Shown: positions 8,160-16,179, numbered from the stretch's first letter. The stretch: 21,477 nucleotides of DNA from Candidatus Latescibacterota bacterium (GCA_012271065.1 JAAXHE010000240.1:1-21477), one strand, 5' to 3'. Notes: generated by a model not told the origin, from the sequence alone. Numbers and translations are program-made.

Positions 8160-8662
8160 CGTATATGCCGATGACGACGCGATATCGGGGTCCGGTTGAA
8201 AAATGGAGAATGAATCCGGCATACGCCCGAAGAAGCCGGATCACGGCCTGCGCACGGAACCCGCGGCGGGCAGCGTCCTGCGCGCGATGCCAGGCGCGGG
8301 CGGTTTCGCCGGCGGATGTTTTCGCTGTTGTTCTTGCATCAGCCGCAGCATTTCAGTACCATGCCGCCGGACTGCGCCGCAAACCGTCAGTCCCCCCTGA
8401 CATCCCGTTGGAAGCCGCCATCCTGGCTGCGACCGGCCCTTGCTGTCGAAACACTGCGTCGCGCTCGATCGCCGAATCGCTCGATTCGACCCGATTGTGC
8501 GCCCTGTCTTCGACCACAATGGCTCGGCCCAGACCTGGACCGGCAACTGGAGAAGAACGCGGGCCCTCGCCGTCAACTCTTTATCAGACCTCCAGGCCGG
8601 TGGAGTTTCCGGGGTCTGAATTCTGTGCTGCAACCCGACCGTCCCTGCCAGGAGCGCTTGCA
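8160..8662. other. non-coding interval with one dispersed repeat copy
   Basis: About 500 bases between the tRNA terminator and the broken PhyH gene. One frame is open through it and runs into the PhyH gene, but its sequence is low in family-like content and no Shine-Dalgarno supports an upstream start, so I do not call it coding. The centre holds repeat copy 1 (from 8401). No clear promoter for the downstream gene could be picked out. Confidence 0.6.
8398..8477 (+). repeat. dispersed intergenic repeat, copy 1
   Basis: It starts TGACATCCCGTTGG and ends near GATCGCCGAAT. By hand alignment it matches copy 3 (21402-21477) at about 60 of 76 positions with one 1-base indel, and it matches the reverse complement of 14742-14817. 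The conserved core is CCCGTTG, then a GCxACCGGC/GGCCGGC block, GGTCGAA/TGTCGAA, and ACTGCGT. Homology may extend further, to about 8595 (ending ...GTCAACTCTTTATCAG), because copy 2 has a related right end, but this extension is weak. Confidence 0.8.
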
Positions 8663-9479
8663 ATGAAAAGCACGAACGGAAATACACATGTAGTGGAACC
8701 CGCCGAATCCGCTCCGATTGAACCCATGACGGAATACGAAAAATTCCTCTTCGACCTGAGGGGTTTTCTCGTCATACCCGGGGTACTCACGGACGATGAA
8801 GTGCAGAGGGTTCGCGAGCACCTCGACGTCTATGTGAGAGATCCCGATAGCCTGGCGGATCACGTGAGAGCGCCCATCGCCGGCCCCGCGGAATTTCTGA
8901 TCGATCATCCCAGAGTCATGGGGATTCTGCAGGAAGTGATCCATCCTGAGCGCGATCGCATCCGTCTGGAGAGCGTCTTCGTTTCAGCCCGTTCGGCCGA
9001 CAACGACCGCGAATCAGTGGCAGCCCCACGTGGGAGGTGTGAATCTCGATCCGTCCCTTTCCTACCGCTTCCACAACGGCCGAATCTACAGTGGCATGAC
9101 ACGCATCGTATGGGAACTGAACGAAGTCAGGAAGGGCCAGGGCGGCACGTGCCTGGTGCCCGGGTCTCACAAGGCCAATCTGGTTTCGGCTCAGGATGGT
9201 ACCTGGCCGGAGAGGGCCGACGACCCCGACTCGGGACTATGGGAGACCTACGGGTGTCCGCCGGGGAGTCTTGTCGCATTTTCCGAGGGGGTGCGGCATA
9301 CCGGATCGGCCTGGACGAACCCGGACAATCCCCGCCGGGCCATTCTGATCGCCTACAACTACGTGACGGTTCGGTTCCACGAACCCAAACCCTGTATGAA
9401 TCCCGTGGTGATCGGTGGAATGGCCGAAGCGCGTCAGAGGTTTTTCAGGGACGTCTGGTTCCTGCCCAACAGGAGATAG
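8663..9479 (+). pseudogene. PhyH (phytanoyl-CoA dioxygenase) family gene with a +1 frameshift
   Basis: The N-terminal part reads from ATG 8663 (AGGAG 8 bases upstream) and is family-like through residue 117 (YEKFLFDLRGFLVIPG, VLTDDEVQRVREHLD, ERDRIRLESVFVSARS). It then turns to nonsense in that frame. The remainder continues in the next frame from about 9015 (QWQPHVGG, YRFHNGRIYSGMTRIVW, GGTCLVPGSHK, GVRHTGSAW) to TAG at 9477-9479. Removing one base near 9012-9014 restores a protein of about 271 residues (DNDRE then QWQPHVGG). The family is mostly Fe(II)/2-oxoglutarate oxygenases. The distal His (RHTG) and later Arg are present, but no H-x-D pair is visible. The lesion may be a real inactivation, an assembly error or, less likely, programmed frameshifting; no slippery heptamer is seen. 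Confidence 0.8.
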
Positions 9480-9498
9480 CCGGCCGGTCAACCATGGC

Positions 9499-9554
9499 TC
9501 GAAACCGAAAAAGCCCGGCCAAACCAATGGCTTCGGGCTTTTTCAGTTTTCGAG
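9499..9554. terminator. nested bidirectional intrinsic terminator
   Basis: The inner stem GAAAAAGCCCG (9507-9517) and CGGGCTTTTTC (9534-9544) is perfect over 11 bp and gives T runs on both strands. An outer stem CTCGAAA (9499-9505) and TTTCGAG (9548-9554) extends it. It separates the convergent PhyH-family genes and can serve both. Confidence 0.9.
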
Positions 9555-9578
9555 TTTCAATCCGGAATTCGTTCCGGG

Positions 9579-10451
9579 TCAGCCGTCCCATCGCCCGGGA
9601 TCGATAGCGGTTGCTTCGGTTTTCATGCCCTTGGGTTTGTGGGGCTGATTCCAGTCCAGGCCGGTTGTGTTGGGGCTCTGCAGAAAACGCCTGGTTGCCG
9701 CCGGCGCCCCCGTCACGAGTTCCGGGTCCCATTCCGGCATCGGTTGTATGGGGCCCGCCCACGCCGGCCGGTACCCCAGTTGAACCAGCGTGCGTTGGGA
9801 ATGCGAGCGGTTCGGATGGGTGCCGTGGAACAGGTTGATGGGGATAACCAGCGCCGAACCTGCGTTTACGCATAGCGTGACCTCTCCCGGGTGGTACTTG
9901 TAGCGCACGTAGGGGTTCGCTTCGGCGTGAAACGAGAGGTGGGATCGCGGTACAAGGCGGAACGGCGCCCGCTCCGGCGTCAGATCGTCAAGGTAGTACA
10001 GAACACGCAGCAGGCGCGGACAACTGCCTTCGTAACCGAAGATGGAAGATCCGAACGGCTGGCCGTCGGTGTGCAGCGAAATGGGCGGCGAACCCGAGAG
10101 CGTCCTTGTGAAGAGTCCCCGGGTGAACACGATGTCGTCGCCGAGCAGCGTTTCCAGGAACGCGATCATCGGCGGATGCGCGATCAGTTCGGCCAGGGCC
10201 CTGCTGCGCCACTGCGGCTCCAGGCAAAAGGTCTGCGCGTCGCTGTAATCCTTCGTCTGCATCGGAGAATCGGCCATTTCGCGTTTGATCCGGTCCATGT
10301 GTTCCGCATCGAGGATGTCCGGAAGGACGACGTAGCCCTCCACCTCCAGGCGGCGGATCCGTTCTCCCGCTGAAAGACTGCTGTAGTCGGTTTCGTCCAG
10401 ATTCATGAAACCGATTTCTTCGTTCGGGTCGATTCGTACGTCGGCTTGCAT
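9579..10451 (-). CDS. PhyH family Fe(II)/2-oxoglutarate dioxygenase, intact
   Basis: A 290-residue protein. The ATG at 10451 is preferred over longer readings because AGGAG lies 7 bases upstream and the earlier residues are not family-like. Iron ligands: His127 and Asp129 in SLHTDG (the H-x-D pair) and a distal His in LFHGTHPN (His209 or His212). Arg220 is the likely 2-oxoglutarate anchor. RLLRVLYYLDDLTPE and FRLVPRSHLSFH fit the core double-stranded beta-helix, with PRSH in place of the common PGSH. Enzymes of this family hydroxylate or otherwise oxidise lipids, amino acids, phosphonates or sugar-like natural products, so the substrate is open. It is divergent from the heparinase-like gene, 190 bases away, and convergent with the frameshifted PhyH gene. 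The two PhyH proteins are only distantly alike. Confidence 0.88.
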   Translation of the reverse strand: MQADVRIDPNEEIGFMNLDETDYSSLSAGERIRRLEVEGYVVLPDILDAEHMDRIKREMADSPMQTKDYSDAQTFCLEPQWRSRALAELIAHPPMIAFLETLLGDDIVFTRGLFTRTLSGSPPISLHTDGQPFGSSIFGYEGSCPRLLRVLYYLDDLTPERAPFRLVPRSHLSFHAEANPYVRYKYHPGEVTLCVNAGSALVIPINLFHGTHPNRSHSQRTLVQLGYRPAWAGPIQPMPEWDPELVTGAPAATRRFLQSPNTTGLDWNQPHKPKGMKTEATAIDPGRWDG

Positions 10452-10463
10452 GGTGGTTCTCCT

Positions 10464-10490
10464 GTTTCCGACTGCAGCGGCCGCGGAAAC
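10464..10490 (-). promoter_or_regulatory. inverted repeat just upstream of the PhyH ribosome binding site
   Basis: The arms GTTTCCG (10464-10470) and CGGAAAC (10484-10490) are perfect complements with a 13-base spacer. They end a few bases upstream of the AGGAG of the intact PhyH gene. The site could be a 5'-UTR hairpin that affects translation or an operator in the divergent promoter region. No convincing -35/-10 pair was found nearby. Confidence 0.35.
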
Positions 10491-10641
10491 CCGTGAGGAA
10501 AGTCTCCCGTTCCGGATCAACAGCTTCTTCAGGGAGAACGATGACCGGGAGAAGAGATCCGGTATCGGCATCCGGGCCTCGGTGACCCATCTCTTTCCGC
10601 GTCCGTCGGTATAAAGATAACCATAGCGATTGGATTGGGCA

Positions 10642-13308
10642 ATGGATGGATTGGGTGTATTGGCCGGCATTCTTGTCCTTTGCTGGCTCCGGCCCGGCAG
10701 GTGCGCGGCCGCCGGAACCTCGCCTCCCGTCTACACCGTGTCCGCGTCGGCCGAATCGCAGGAGAAACTGCGGCGGGTCGTCGCACCGCTGATGGCGATG
10801 TCGGAGGACGAACTCATTGCCCTGGTTCCGGATCGTACGGGATTCCGGTACGTCGCCTGCGCCGGTTGCATTATGGGCGTCAGAGAACGGCAACTCGACT
10901 GGTCTGTCGATGACCCGTTTCGAGTGCGGTGCCGCCATTGCGCAACAGTATATCCCGGGCGCGAGTTTGCGGAGAACAGGACCCTGCGTCTGTTGAATCC
11001 CCTGGGAAACGAAGTCGAATATCCGTTTTACGAGGATGGGTCCGGAAGACGATATTTCTTCCGTGCCAGGGCATGGTGGTGCGCGAGGTTCTATCTTGCG
11101 GACCGTGCGCGGGATCTCGGTCAGCTGTACCAGTTGACGGGCCGGCGACAATTCGCCCGGCGGTCGGCGTTGATTCTGGACGCGTTTGCGCGGTATTATC
11201 CGGGGTTTCTCGTTTGGACGGACGTGGCGAACTCGGCAAAGCAGGTGTGTATGAATCCGCCCTTTCCACGCCGCGGCGGGAAGTGGGGGGAGTGGCGCTA
11301 CGCCGAAATCCCGACCGAACTGATCTACGCGTACGATTCAATCCGGGCAAGCGGCGAACTGGAACGCCTCCCGGAAGAACGAGGCGAGGATGCGTACCGC
11401 CGCATCGAGGACGGGTTTTTCAGAGGTGGAATTCGGCAGGACGCCTACCATGGACGCCTGTACACCAATGCCAGCCCGGAGACCTACGAGGGATATGCGG
11501 TGGCGGGCCGCGTCATGGGCGACCCGACTCTGGTTCACCGCGCAGTACGGTGCGCACACGGCCTGTTCAGGCGATTCTCGTCGGACGGATTCTGGTGTCA
11601 GGGCACCCCGGGTTATCATCGATATACACTGACAGGCCTGCTGCGCGCGCTTGAAGCCCTGGCCGGGTATTCCGATCCTCCGGGCTATCTGGATCCGGAA
11701 GACGGCAGGCGCTTCGACGATCTGGATCCGGTTCGCGAGTTTCCCGATGCGGAACGATGCATGCGTGTATTGGATCGCTTCAGGTACCCCGACGGGAGAC
11801 CGATACCCGTACACGATTCCTGGGCGAGGTTTGAAGACCTCAAGCCCACGGACCGGTCGCACTCAGCCCTTTTCGGCGGCATGGGGCACGCGTGGCTCGG
11901 GTTGGGTGAGAAAAACCGGCAGGCGCAGGTACACCTTCACTTTTCAGAAGGCGGCCACGGACACGACCACGCGGACATGCTGAACGTGATGCTTTACGCG
12001 TTCGGAGAGGAATTGCTTTCCGACCTTGGATACACCCATACGCGGTACAGGCCGTGGACCGTGAGCACGTTGGCGCACAATACGGTGGTCGTCGACGGGC
12101 AGGAACAGTACACGAGAGGCAATAGAGGGCCGTCTCGCGGCAGGCTCCTGGCGTTCGAGACCACGCAGGAAACGGTCCAGTGGATGGAAGCGAGCGGCGA
12201 GCGCGCGTACCCCGGTCTGGCGCGGGAATACCGGAGAATGGTCATGCTCGCCGACGCCGGCGAAGGGAATACGTATTCTCTGGATATTTTCCGTGTGCAG
12301 GGAGGGACACGGCACGACTGGACGCTGCACGGGAGCGCTGACCGCGACGGATGGATGAGCCTTGATGTCCCGCTGGAGCCCGCCGGACGAGATCTATTGA
12401 ACGGAGTCGCGGTACGTCTTCCCGGATTTGAAGGGGACCGGGGGGACGCCGAAGGACGAAACATAGCCTACGGATTCGTACAGAATGTATCCCGTGCTCG
12501 TGTTGAAGCCGGTCTGAGACTGCAACTCGGCCTCAGGGACGTGCCTACCGGTTTGCGGTGTCATCTCCCGGGACTGTCAGAGGCCGACGTGTTTCTGGGC
12601 GACGCGCCATCGGTGCGGCGAACCGACGAGAACGAGGACGAACTGGACCGGTACAGGATGCCCGTTTTCCTGGCCCGGCGCCAGGGGCGCGCGCCTCTTT
12701 CAAGCGTCTTTGCCGCGGTCTACGAGCCCTTCGAGGGATCGCCGTTCATTGAGTCGGTCCGCCAGGTGTACGCCGATGATGATTCGATCGCAGTTGAAGT
12801 GAGACGTGAAGGAATCGTGGACCATATCGTCCATCGTACGGCTTGGCGCGCGGAACCGCTGGCGGTGGGAAACCTCAGCCTGAGAGGAGAGTTCGGGTTC
12901 GTGCGGGAACGGGACGGCGACCCCGCGTTCATGGGGCTGTGGGGAGGGGACGAGTTGAGATGGAAAGATGAGGTGGTTTCGTGCGGCGGTACTTGTGATC
13001 TGAGGGTTGTGGGTGTTCTCAGAAAGGCCCATGGAGACCCGCTTGACGGGCTGGAAGTGACCGGTGACATTGCCGAGCGCGCCGGGTTTGAGGGCACGAC
13101 GGTAATCGTACGATTCGGAGACGGTTCGACGACGGGATGCGTCGTCAGGCGGGTTATCCCTGATTCACGCGGACTCACGCTGGAAACAGCGCAGGATCCG
13201 GGATTCTCCATTGAGAACGGAGGAATGCGCCACCATTACTTTCCACTGCGTTCGATTTCGGGGCCTGTGAGCTGTCGCATCCGTAACTCGAAGTTTGTGT
13301 GTTTGTAG
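10642..13308 (+). CDS. secreted heparinase II/III family polysaccharide lyase-like protein with zinc-ribbon insert
   Basis: About 888 residues. A hydrophobic N-terminus (VLAGILVLCWL, then CAAAG) looks like a signal peptide, so the protein probably acts in the periplasm or outside. Cys73/Cys76 (CAGC) and Cys97/Cys100 (CRHC) form a rubredoxin-like four-cysteine zinc site. An alpha/alpha-toroid region follows (about 110-420; FYLADRARDLGQLYQLTG, HDSWARF). A beta-sandwich then starts with the heparinase II/III signature: GGHGHDHAD at 437-445, SDLGY at 460-464 and HNTVVVDGQEQ at 479-489. Such enzymes cleave uronic acid-containing polysaccharides by beta-elimination; the exact polymer is unknown. 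ATG 10642 is chosen; a TTG at 10630 is possible, and neither has a strong ribosome site. It is divergent from the PhyH gene and no transporter is adjacent. Confidence 0.87.
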   Translation: MDGLGVLAGILVLCWLRPGRCAAAGTSPPVYTVSASAESQEKLRRVVAPLMAMSEDELIALVPDRTGFRYVACAGCIMGVRERQLDWSVDDPFRVRCRHCATVYPGREFAENRTLRLLNPLGNEVEYPFYEDGSGRRYFFRARAWWCARFYLADRARDLGQLYQLTGRRQFARRSALILDAFARYYPGFLVWTDVANSAKQVCMNPPFPRRGGKWGEWRYAEIPTELIYAYDSIRASGELERLPEERGEDAYRRIEDGFFRGGIRQDAYHGRLYTNASPETYEGYAVAGRVMGDPTLVHRAVRCAHGLFRRFSSDGFWCQGTPGYHRYTLTGLLRALEALAGYSDPPGYLDPEDGRRFDDLDPVREFPDAERCMRVLDRFRYPDGRPIPVHDSWARFEDLKPTDRSHSALFGGMGHAWLGLGEKNRQAQVHLHFSEGGHGHDHADMLNVMLYAFGEELLSDLGYTHTRYRPWTVSTLAHNTVVVDGQEQYTRGNRGPSRGRLLAFETTQETVQWMEASGERAYPGLAREYRRMVMLADAGEGNTYSLDIFRVQGGTRHDWTLHGSADRDGWMSLDVPLEPAGRDLLNGVAVRLPGFEGDRGDAEGRNIAYGFVQNVSRARVEAGLRLQLGLRDVPTGLRCHLPGLSEADVFLGDAPSVRRTDENEDELDRYRMPVFLARRQGRAPLSSVFAAVYEPFEGSPFIESVRQVYADDDSIAVEVRREGIVDHIVHRTAWRAEPLAVGNLSLRGEFGFVRERDGDPAFMGLWGGDELRWKDEVVSCGGTCDLRVVGVLRKAHGDPLDGLEVTGDIAERAGFEGTTVIVRFGDGSTTGCVVRRVIPDSRGLTLETAQDPGFSIENGGMRHHYFPLRSISGPVSCRIRNSKFVCL

Positions 13309-13324
13309 GTGCGCAACCGGAGGA

Positions 13325-14488
13325 TCAGCCAACGTCCGCACTCGAGGCCGCGCGGTACACTTCGAGAATGGGAACGTCCTGTTCATTCGCGATACGTGCG
13401 CAGTCTTCGAATTCAGGCGCTAAACGCGTCCTTCCGGCGTAGCTGGCGACTTTTACGGCCACGGGTCCGAATGCGGTTTCGACGACTTCTCTTCGTCGCG
13501 AGATCGTCTGACGTTCAACACGACGCATCCGGATGCCAAGCGTCGTGGTTTCACGGAAGATCAGGTCTGTGAAGGACTGTGTACGGTCCGGATCGGCGAG
13601 AACGCTGAGGACCACGCCGGGTCGTCCCTTCTTCATAATGACTGGCGTAAGATACGCGTCCCTGGCGCCTTCGGTGAACAGACGGTCGATCAGGAACCCG
13701 TATATTTCAGGTGACATATCATCGATGTTGGTTTCAATCAGAGTGAGCGTGTCGGTCTGCAGCGACGACTCGGATTCACCGATTTCCAGCCGGAGCAGGT
13801 TGGGTATCTGGTCCATATCCCGGCTGCCCGCGCCGTAGCCAATCCGGCGCGTGCGAAACGGAGGTGGAACGGCGCCGATCTGCTCGGCCAGTGTGGTCAG
13901 GATCGCGGCGCCGGTCGGGGTGACCAGTTCAAACGGTAATTCAGTGCGTTCGGCCGTGACATCCCTGCAGAGGGCGACCACCGCGGGAACCGGAACGGGG
14001 AGGACGCCGTGGGCGCTGCGCGTCGTTCCCCTTCCGAATCGAAGCCGGGAGGCGTAGACCCGTTCCACGCCGAGCTGTTCCAGTCCGATGACGGCGCCGG
14101 CGATATCCGCGATGGCGTCAGCCGCGCCGACTTCGTGAAAGTGGACGCGATCGACGGAAATGCCGTGTACTTCGGCTTCGGCTTCGGCGAGACGGCGGAA
14201 GATCGCGCGGGCCTGCCGTTTTGCGTTGCTCGAGATGCCAGCGGCATCGATGATGCCCAGTACGTCCTGCAGTCGGCGATGGTGATGCCCTTCTTCGGCC
14301 ACGACGTCGACCTTTGTCGCTGCAATGCCGTGACGTTTAACCTTTCCGTCCTGAAGTACTACGCCCTCCAGGCAGAGTTTGTCCAGTTCTCTCTGCAACA
14401 CCACGACCTGCAGGCCCGCATCCACCAGCGCGCCCAGGATCATGTCGCCGCTTACACCGGCATGGCAGTCGAAATACGCCAGTCTCAA
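13325..14488 (-). CDS. larC: nickel-pincer cofactor cyclometallase LarC
   Basis: A 387-residue LarC. This CTP-dependent enzyme inserts nickel into the bis-thiocarboxylated pyridinium nucleotide made by LarB and LarE, completing the NPN cofactor of lactate racemase LarA and relatives. Family motifs: YFDCHAGVSGDM (5-16), the histidine-rich HHHRRL (68-73), VHFHEVGAADAIADI (115-129), ETNIDDMSPE (252-261) and MKKGRPG (285-291). The TTG start at 14488 is chosen because GAGGTGA lies 4 bases upstream and the family N-terminus begins right there; no in-frame ATG fits. It is one continuous frame, unlike the Lactobacillus gene where larC1/larC2 are joined by frameshifting. larA, larB and larE are not in the window. 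It ends 16 bases from the convergent heparinase-like gene. Confidence 0.93.
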   Translation of the reverse strand: MRLAYFDCHAGVSGDMILGALVDAGLQVVVLQRELDKLCLEGVVLQDGKVKRHGIAATKVDVVAEEGHHHRRLQDVLGIIDAAGISSNAKRQARAIFRRLAEAEAEVHGISVDRVHFHEVGAADAIADIAGAVIGLEQLGVERVYASRLRFGRGTTRSAHGVLPVPVPAVVALCRDVTAERTELPFELVTPTGAAILTTLAEQIGAVPPPFRTRRIGYGAGSRDMDQIPNLLRLEIGESESSLQTDTLTLIETNIDDMSPEIYGFLIDRLFTEGARDAYLTPVIMKKGRPGVVLSVLADPDRTQSFTDLIFRETTTLGIRMRRVERQTISRRREVVETAFGPVAVKVASYAGRTRLAPEFEDCARIANEQDVPILEVYRAASSADVG

Positions 14489-14556
14489 GATGTCACCTCT
14501 ATCCTCGTCTGCGGGCGGCCCGGACAGGCAGGGCCGATTGCTGCTCCAGACGGGTA

Positions 14557-14584
14557 TATTTATTCTCGATCCTCGGGACGTCAA
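14557..14584 (-). promoter_or_regulatory. candidate larC promoter
   Basis: On the minus strand, TTGACG (14579-14584), then a 16-base spacer and TAAATA (14557-14562), which would give a leader of about 60 bases. The -10 match is weak. Confidence 0.4.
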
Positions 14585-14718
14585 TCGAAAGGAAACGGGG
14601 TCTTGTCGTTTTGGCGGCTGTTGAAAGCGAGGCGGTTTCTTCCGGGTTCCCGGACCGTGGGTTCAACTTTCCCGCGGGTCGGTCATCCTGCGACGAGGCC
14701 GTTGGCGAGGAGATTTAA

Positions 14719-14817
14719 CAGTCCGTTGATGAAGTCGTTGTGCAGGCGAGGCCGGGCAACGCAGTATCTCGACCGTAAAGGCCGGCCGCAGCACGGATGG
14801 GTTTTTTCAACGGGCTG
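14719..14817 (-). repeat. dispersed intergenic repeat, copy 2, with terminal inverted repeats
   Basis: Read on the minus strand, the element begins CAGCCCGTTGAAAAAA at 14817 and matches copy 3 at about 61 of 76 positions. Its other end, at 14719-14729, reads CAGTCCGTTGA on the plus strand, which mirrors the start with 10 of 11 bases. The whole is therefore a 99-bp unit with imperfect 11-bp terminal inverted repeats. It starts on the base after the TGA of the M23 peptidase gene. It contains no ORF and resembles a MITE or REP-type unit. The remaining interval 14489-14718 shows only the larC promoter candidate and a small CCGGG/CCCGG hairpin. Confidence 0.78.
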
Positions 14818-16179
14818 TCAAGGTGGGTCCTGCAGGTTGGCCGCGAGCAACGCCGCCGGGTCGTCGAACAGCGCCAGCAGGCGGTCGCGCTGCTGTCTGA
14901 AGTCGGCCAGCTGATCAGGTGAAAGCTGTCTGGCCCTGGAGCGATTGGCGAATCCGGCCGGGTCTACAAGGCGATAGCCCTTGCCGTTTCTGACAAAGAA
15001 GTTGTAATGGAGGTGCGGTCCTGTGGAGCGGCCGGTCGAACCGACAAAACCGACGGTCTGCTTCTGCTTGACGTACATCCCCTTCTTCAACCCGCGCGGG
15101 AATTTGCTCAGGTGGCCGTATCCCGTCTTGTAGCCGTTTCCGTGCCGGATTTCGACGTAGTTGCCCAGAGCGCCCCTCCAGCCTCTGAAGACCACGATGC
15201 CCGGGGCGGTCGCCCATACACGCGTGCCGTACGCCGCGGCATAGTCGATGCCGTGGTGTGGAAGGTACTTCTTCAGGGTAGGGTGGAACCTCCTGTTGGA
15301 ATAGCCGGAGCTGATCCGCCGGTAATTGAGGGGAGATTTGAGAAACAGGCCGCGAAGTGACTTTCCGTTCGAATCGTAATAACCCATATGGCCGTCCGAT
15401 GATTCGAACAGGAAGGCCTGATGGTTCTTCCGTGCCGTCTGGTATTCGGCGGAAAGGATATCCCCGTATCGAAGGAACCGGCCGTCCTTGTACAATTTTT
15501 CCAGCGCAAGGGCAAACCGGTCGCCGACGCGGCAATCAACCATGAAGTCGATATCGTATTCGAAAATGCGGGCCATTCTGCCGGTCAGGATTTTGGCGTT
15601 TTCGCCGGTTTCAGATAGAGCGTTCCAGAGGCTGCTGCGGACTTCACCGGTCAGGACGGCGATCCGGCGCTCCAGGGGTATCTGTTCTTTACGCGCGGTC
15701 AGCCTGCCGTTCGCCCGCGTTACCAAAAACCGGGTCTCGAAAGCTCCCCGCTTGATGAACTCAAAGGACTGAAGGCTTCCCAGGCTGTCAATGCCCAGTG
15801 TGTATCGGTCGCCGCTTCGGACGATTTCGGGATTGAATTCCGCCCGGGGGATCCCCTTTTTTATTGCATTCAGCAATTCATGGATCTGAGATGGTGCAAC
15901 GTCTTCCCGATTCAATGCGTCCCAGAACGTCTCTCTGTGTCGAATACGCCCGTCGATTTCCGGGAACCGCGGTTCAGGCGTGACCGCAAGCGGATCCGGA
16001 ACCGCGAGATCTTCCCGGACGACCTCCGGATTTCGCGCGGATTCGGGATCGGGCGGCCGGGCGGTCGCGAACCACGTCAATAAAGCGACCGGGACGGCAA
16101 TGAAAGCAAACCCCGTCAGCCTGAACTGGCGACCGGATCGTCCGGGCCGTTCCGTGCGATCACGTTTGGTATCGTGCAT
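14818..16179 (-). CDS. membrane-anchored M23 family murein endopeptidase (MepM-like)
   Basis: About 453 residues. A short basic N-terminus and one membrane segment (FAFIAVPVALLTWFA, about 24-38) anchor it with the rest in the periplasm. Residues 80-230 form the OapA/LysM-like region usual in MepM-type enzymes (ETFWDALN, then SSLWNALSETG). The LytM/M23 domain covers about 290-410. Zinc ligands are His308 and Asp312 in HHGID and His391 in GPHLH, with His389 and His356 (YGHLS) as catalytic histidines. It would cut peptide cross-links to allow wall growth or division. The ATG at 16179 lacks a good Shine-Dalgarno, but upstream codons carry no family sequence. A strong promoter lies at 16293-16321. 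The stop codon directly abuts repeat copy 2. Confidence 0.92.
   Translation of the reverse strand: MHDTKRDRTERPGRSGRQFRLTGFAFIAVPVALLTWFATARPPDPESARNPEVVREDLAVPDPLAVTPEPRFPEIDGRIRHRETFWDALNREDVAPSQIHELLNAIKKGIPRAEFNPEIVRSGDRYTLGIDSLGSLQSFEFIKRGAFETRFLVTRANGRLTARKEQIPLERRIAVLTGEVRSSLWNALSETGENAKILTGRMARIFEYDIDFMVDCRVGDRFALALEKLYKDGRFLRYGDILSAEYQTARKNHQAFLFESSDGHMGYYDSNGKSLRGLFLKSPLNYRRISSGYSNRRFHPTLKKYLPHHGIDYAAAYGTRVWATAPGIVVFRGWRGALGNYVEIRHGNGYKTGYGHLSKFPRGLKKGMYVKQKQTVGFVGSTGRSTGPHLHYNFFVRNGKGYRLVDPAGFANRSRARQLSPDQLADFRQQRDRLLALFDDPAALLAANLQDPP

Noticed and set aside
8165..8662. Open frame leading into the PhyH gene
   Set aside because: It contains a dispersed repeat copy and no family-like sequence, and a clear ribosome site exists for the ATG at 8663.
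14009..14914. 301-residue plus-strand open frame opposite larC
   Set aside because: Antisense shadow; its 3' part runs through the repeat element and into the M23 gene.
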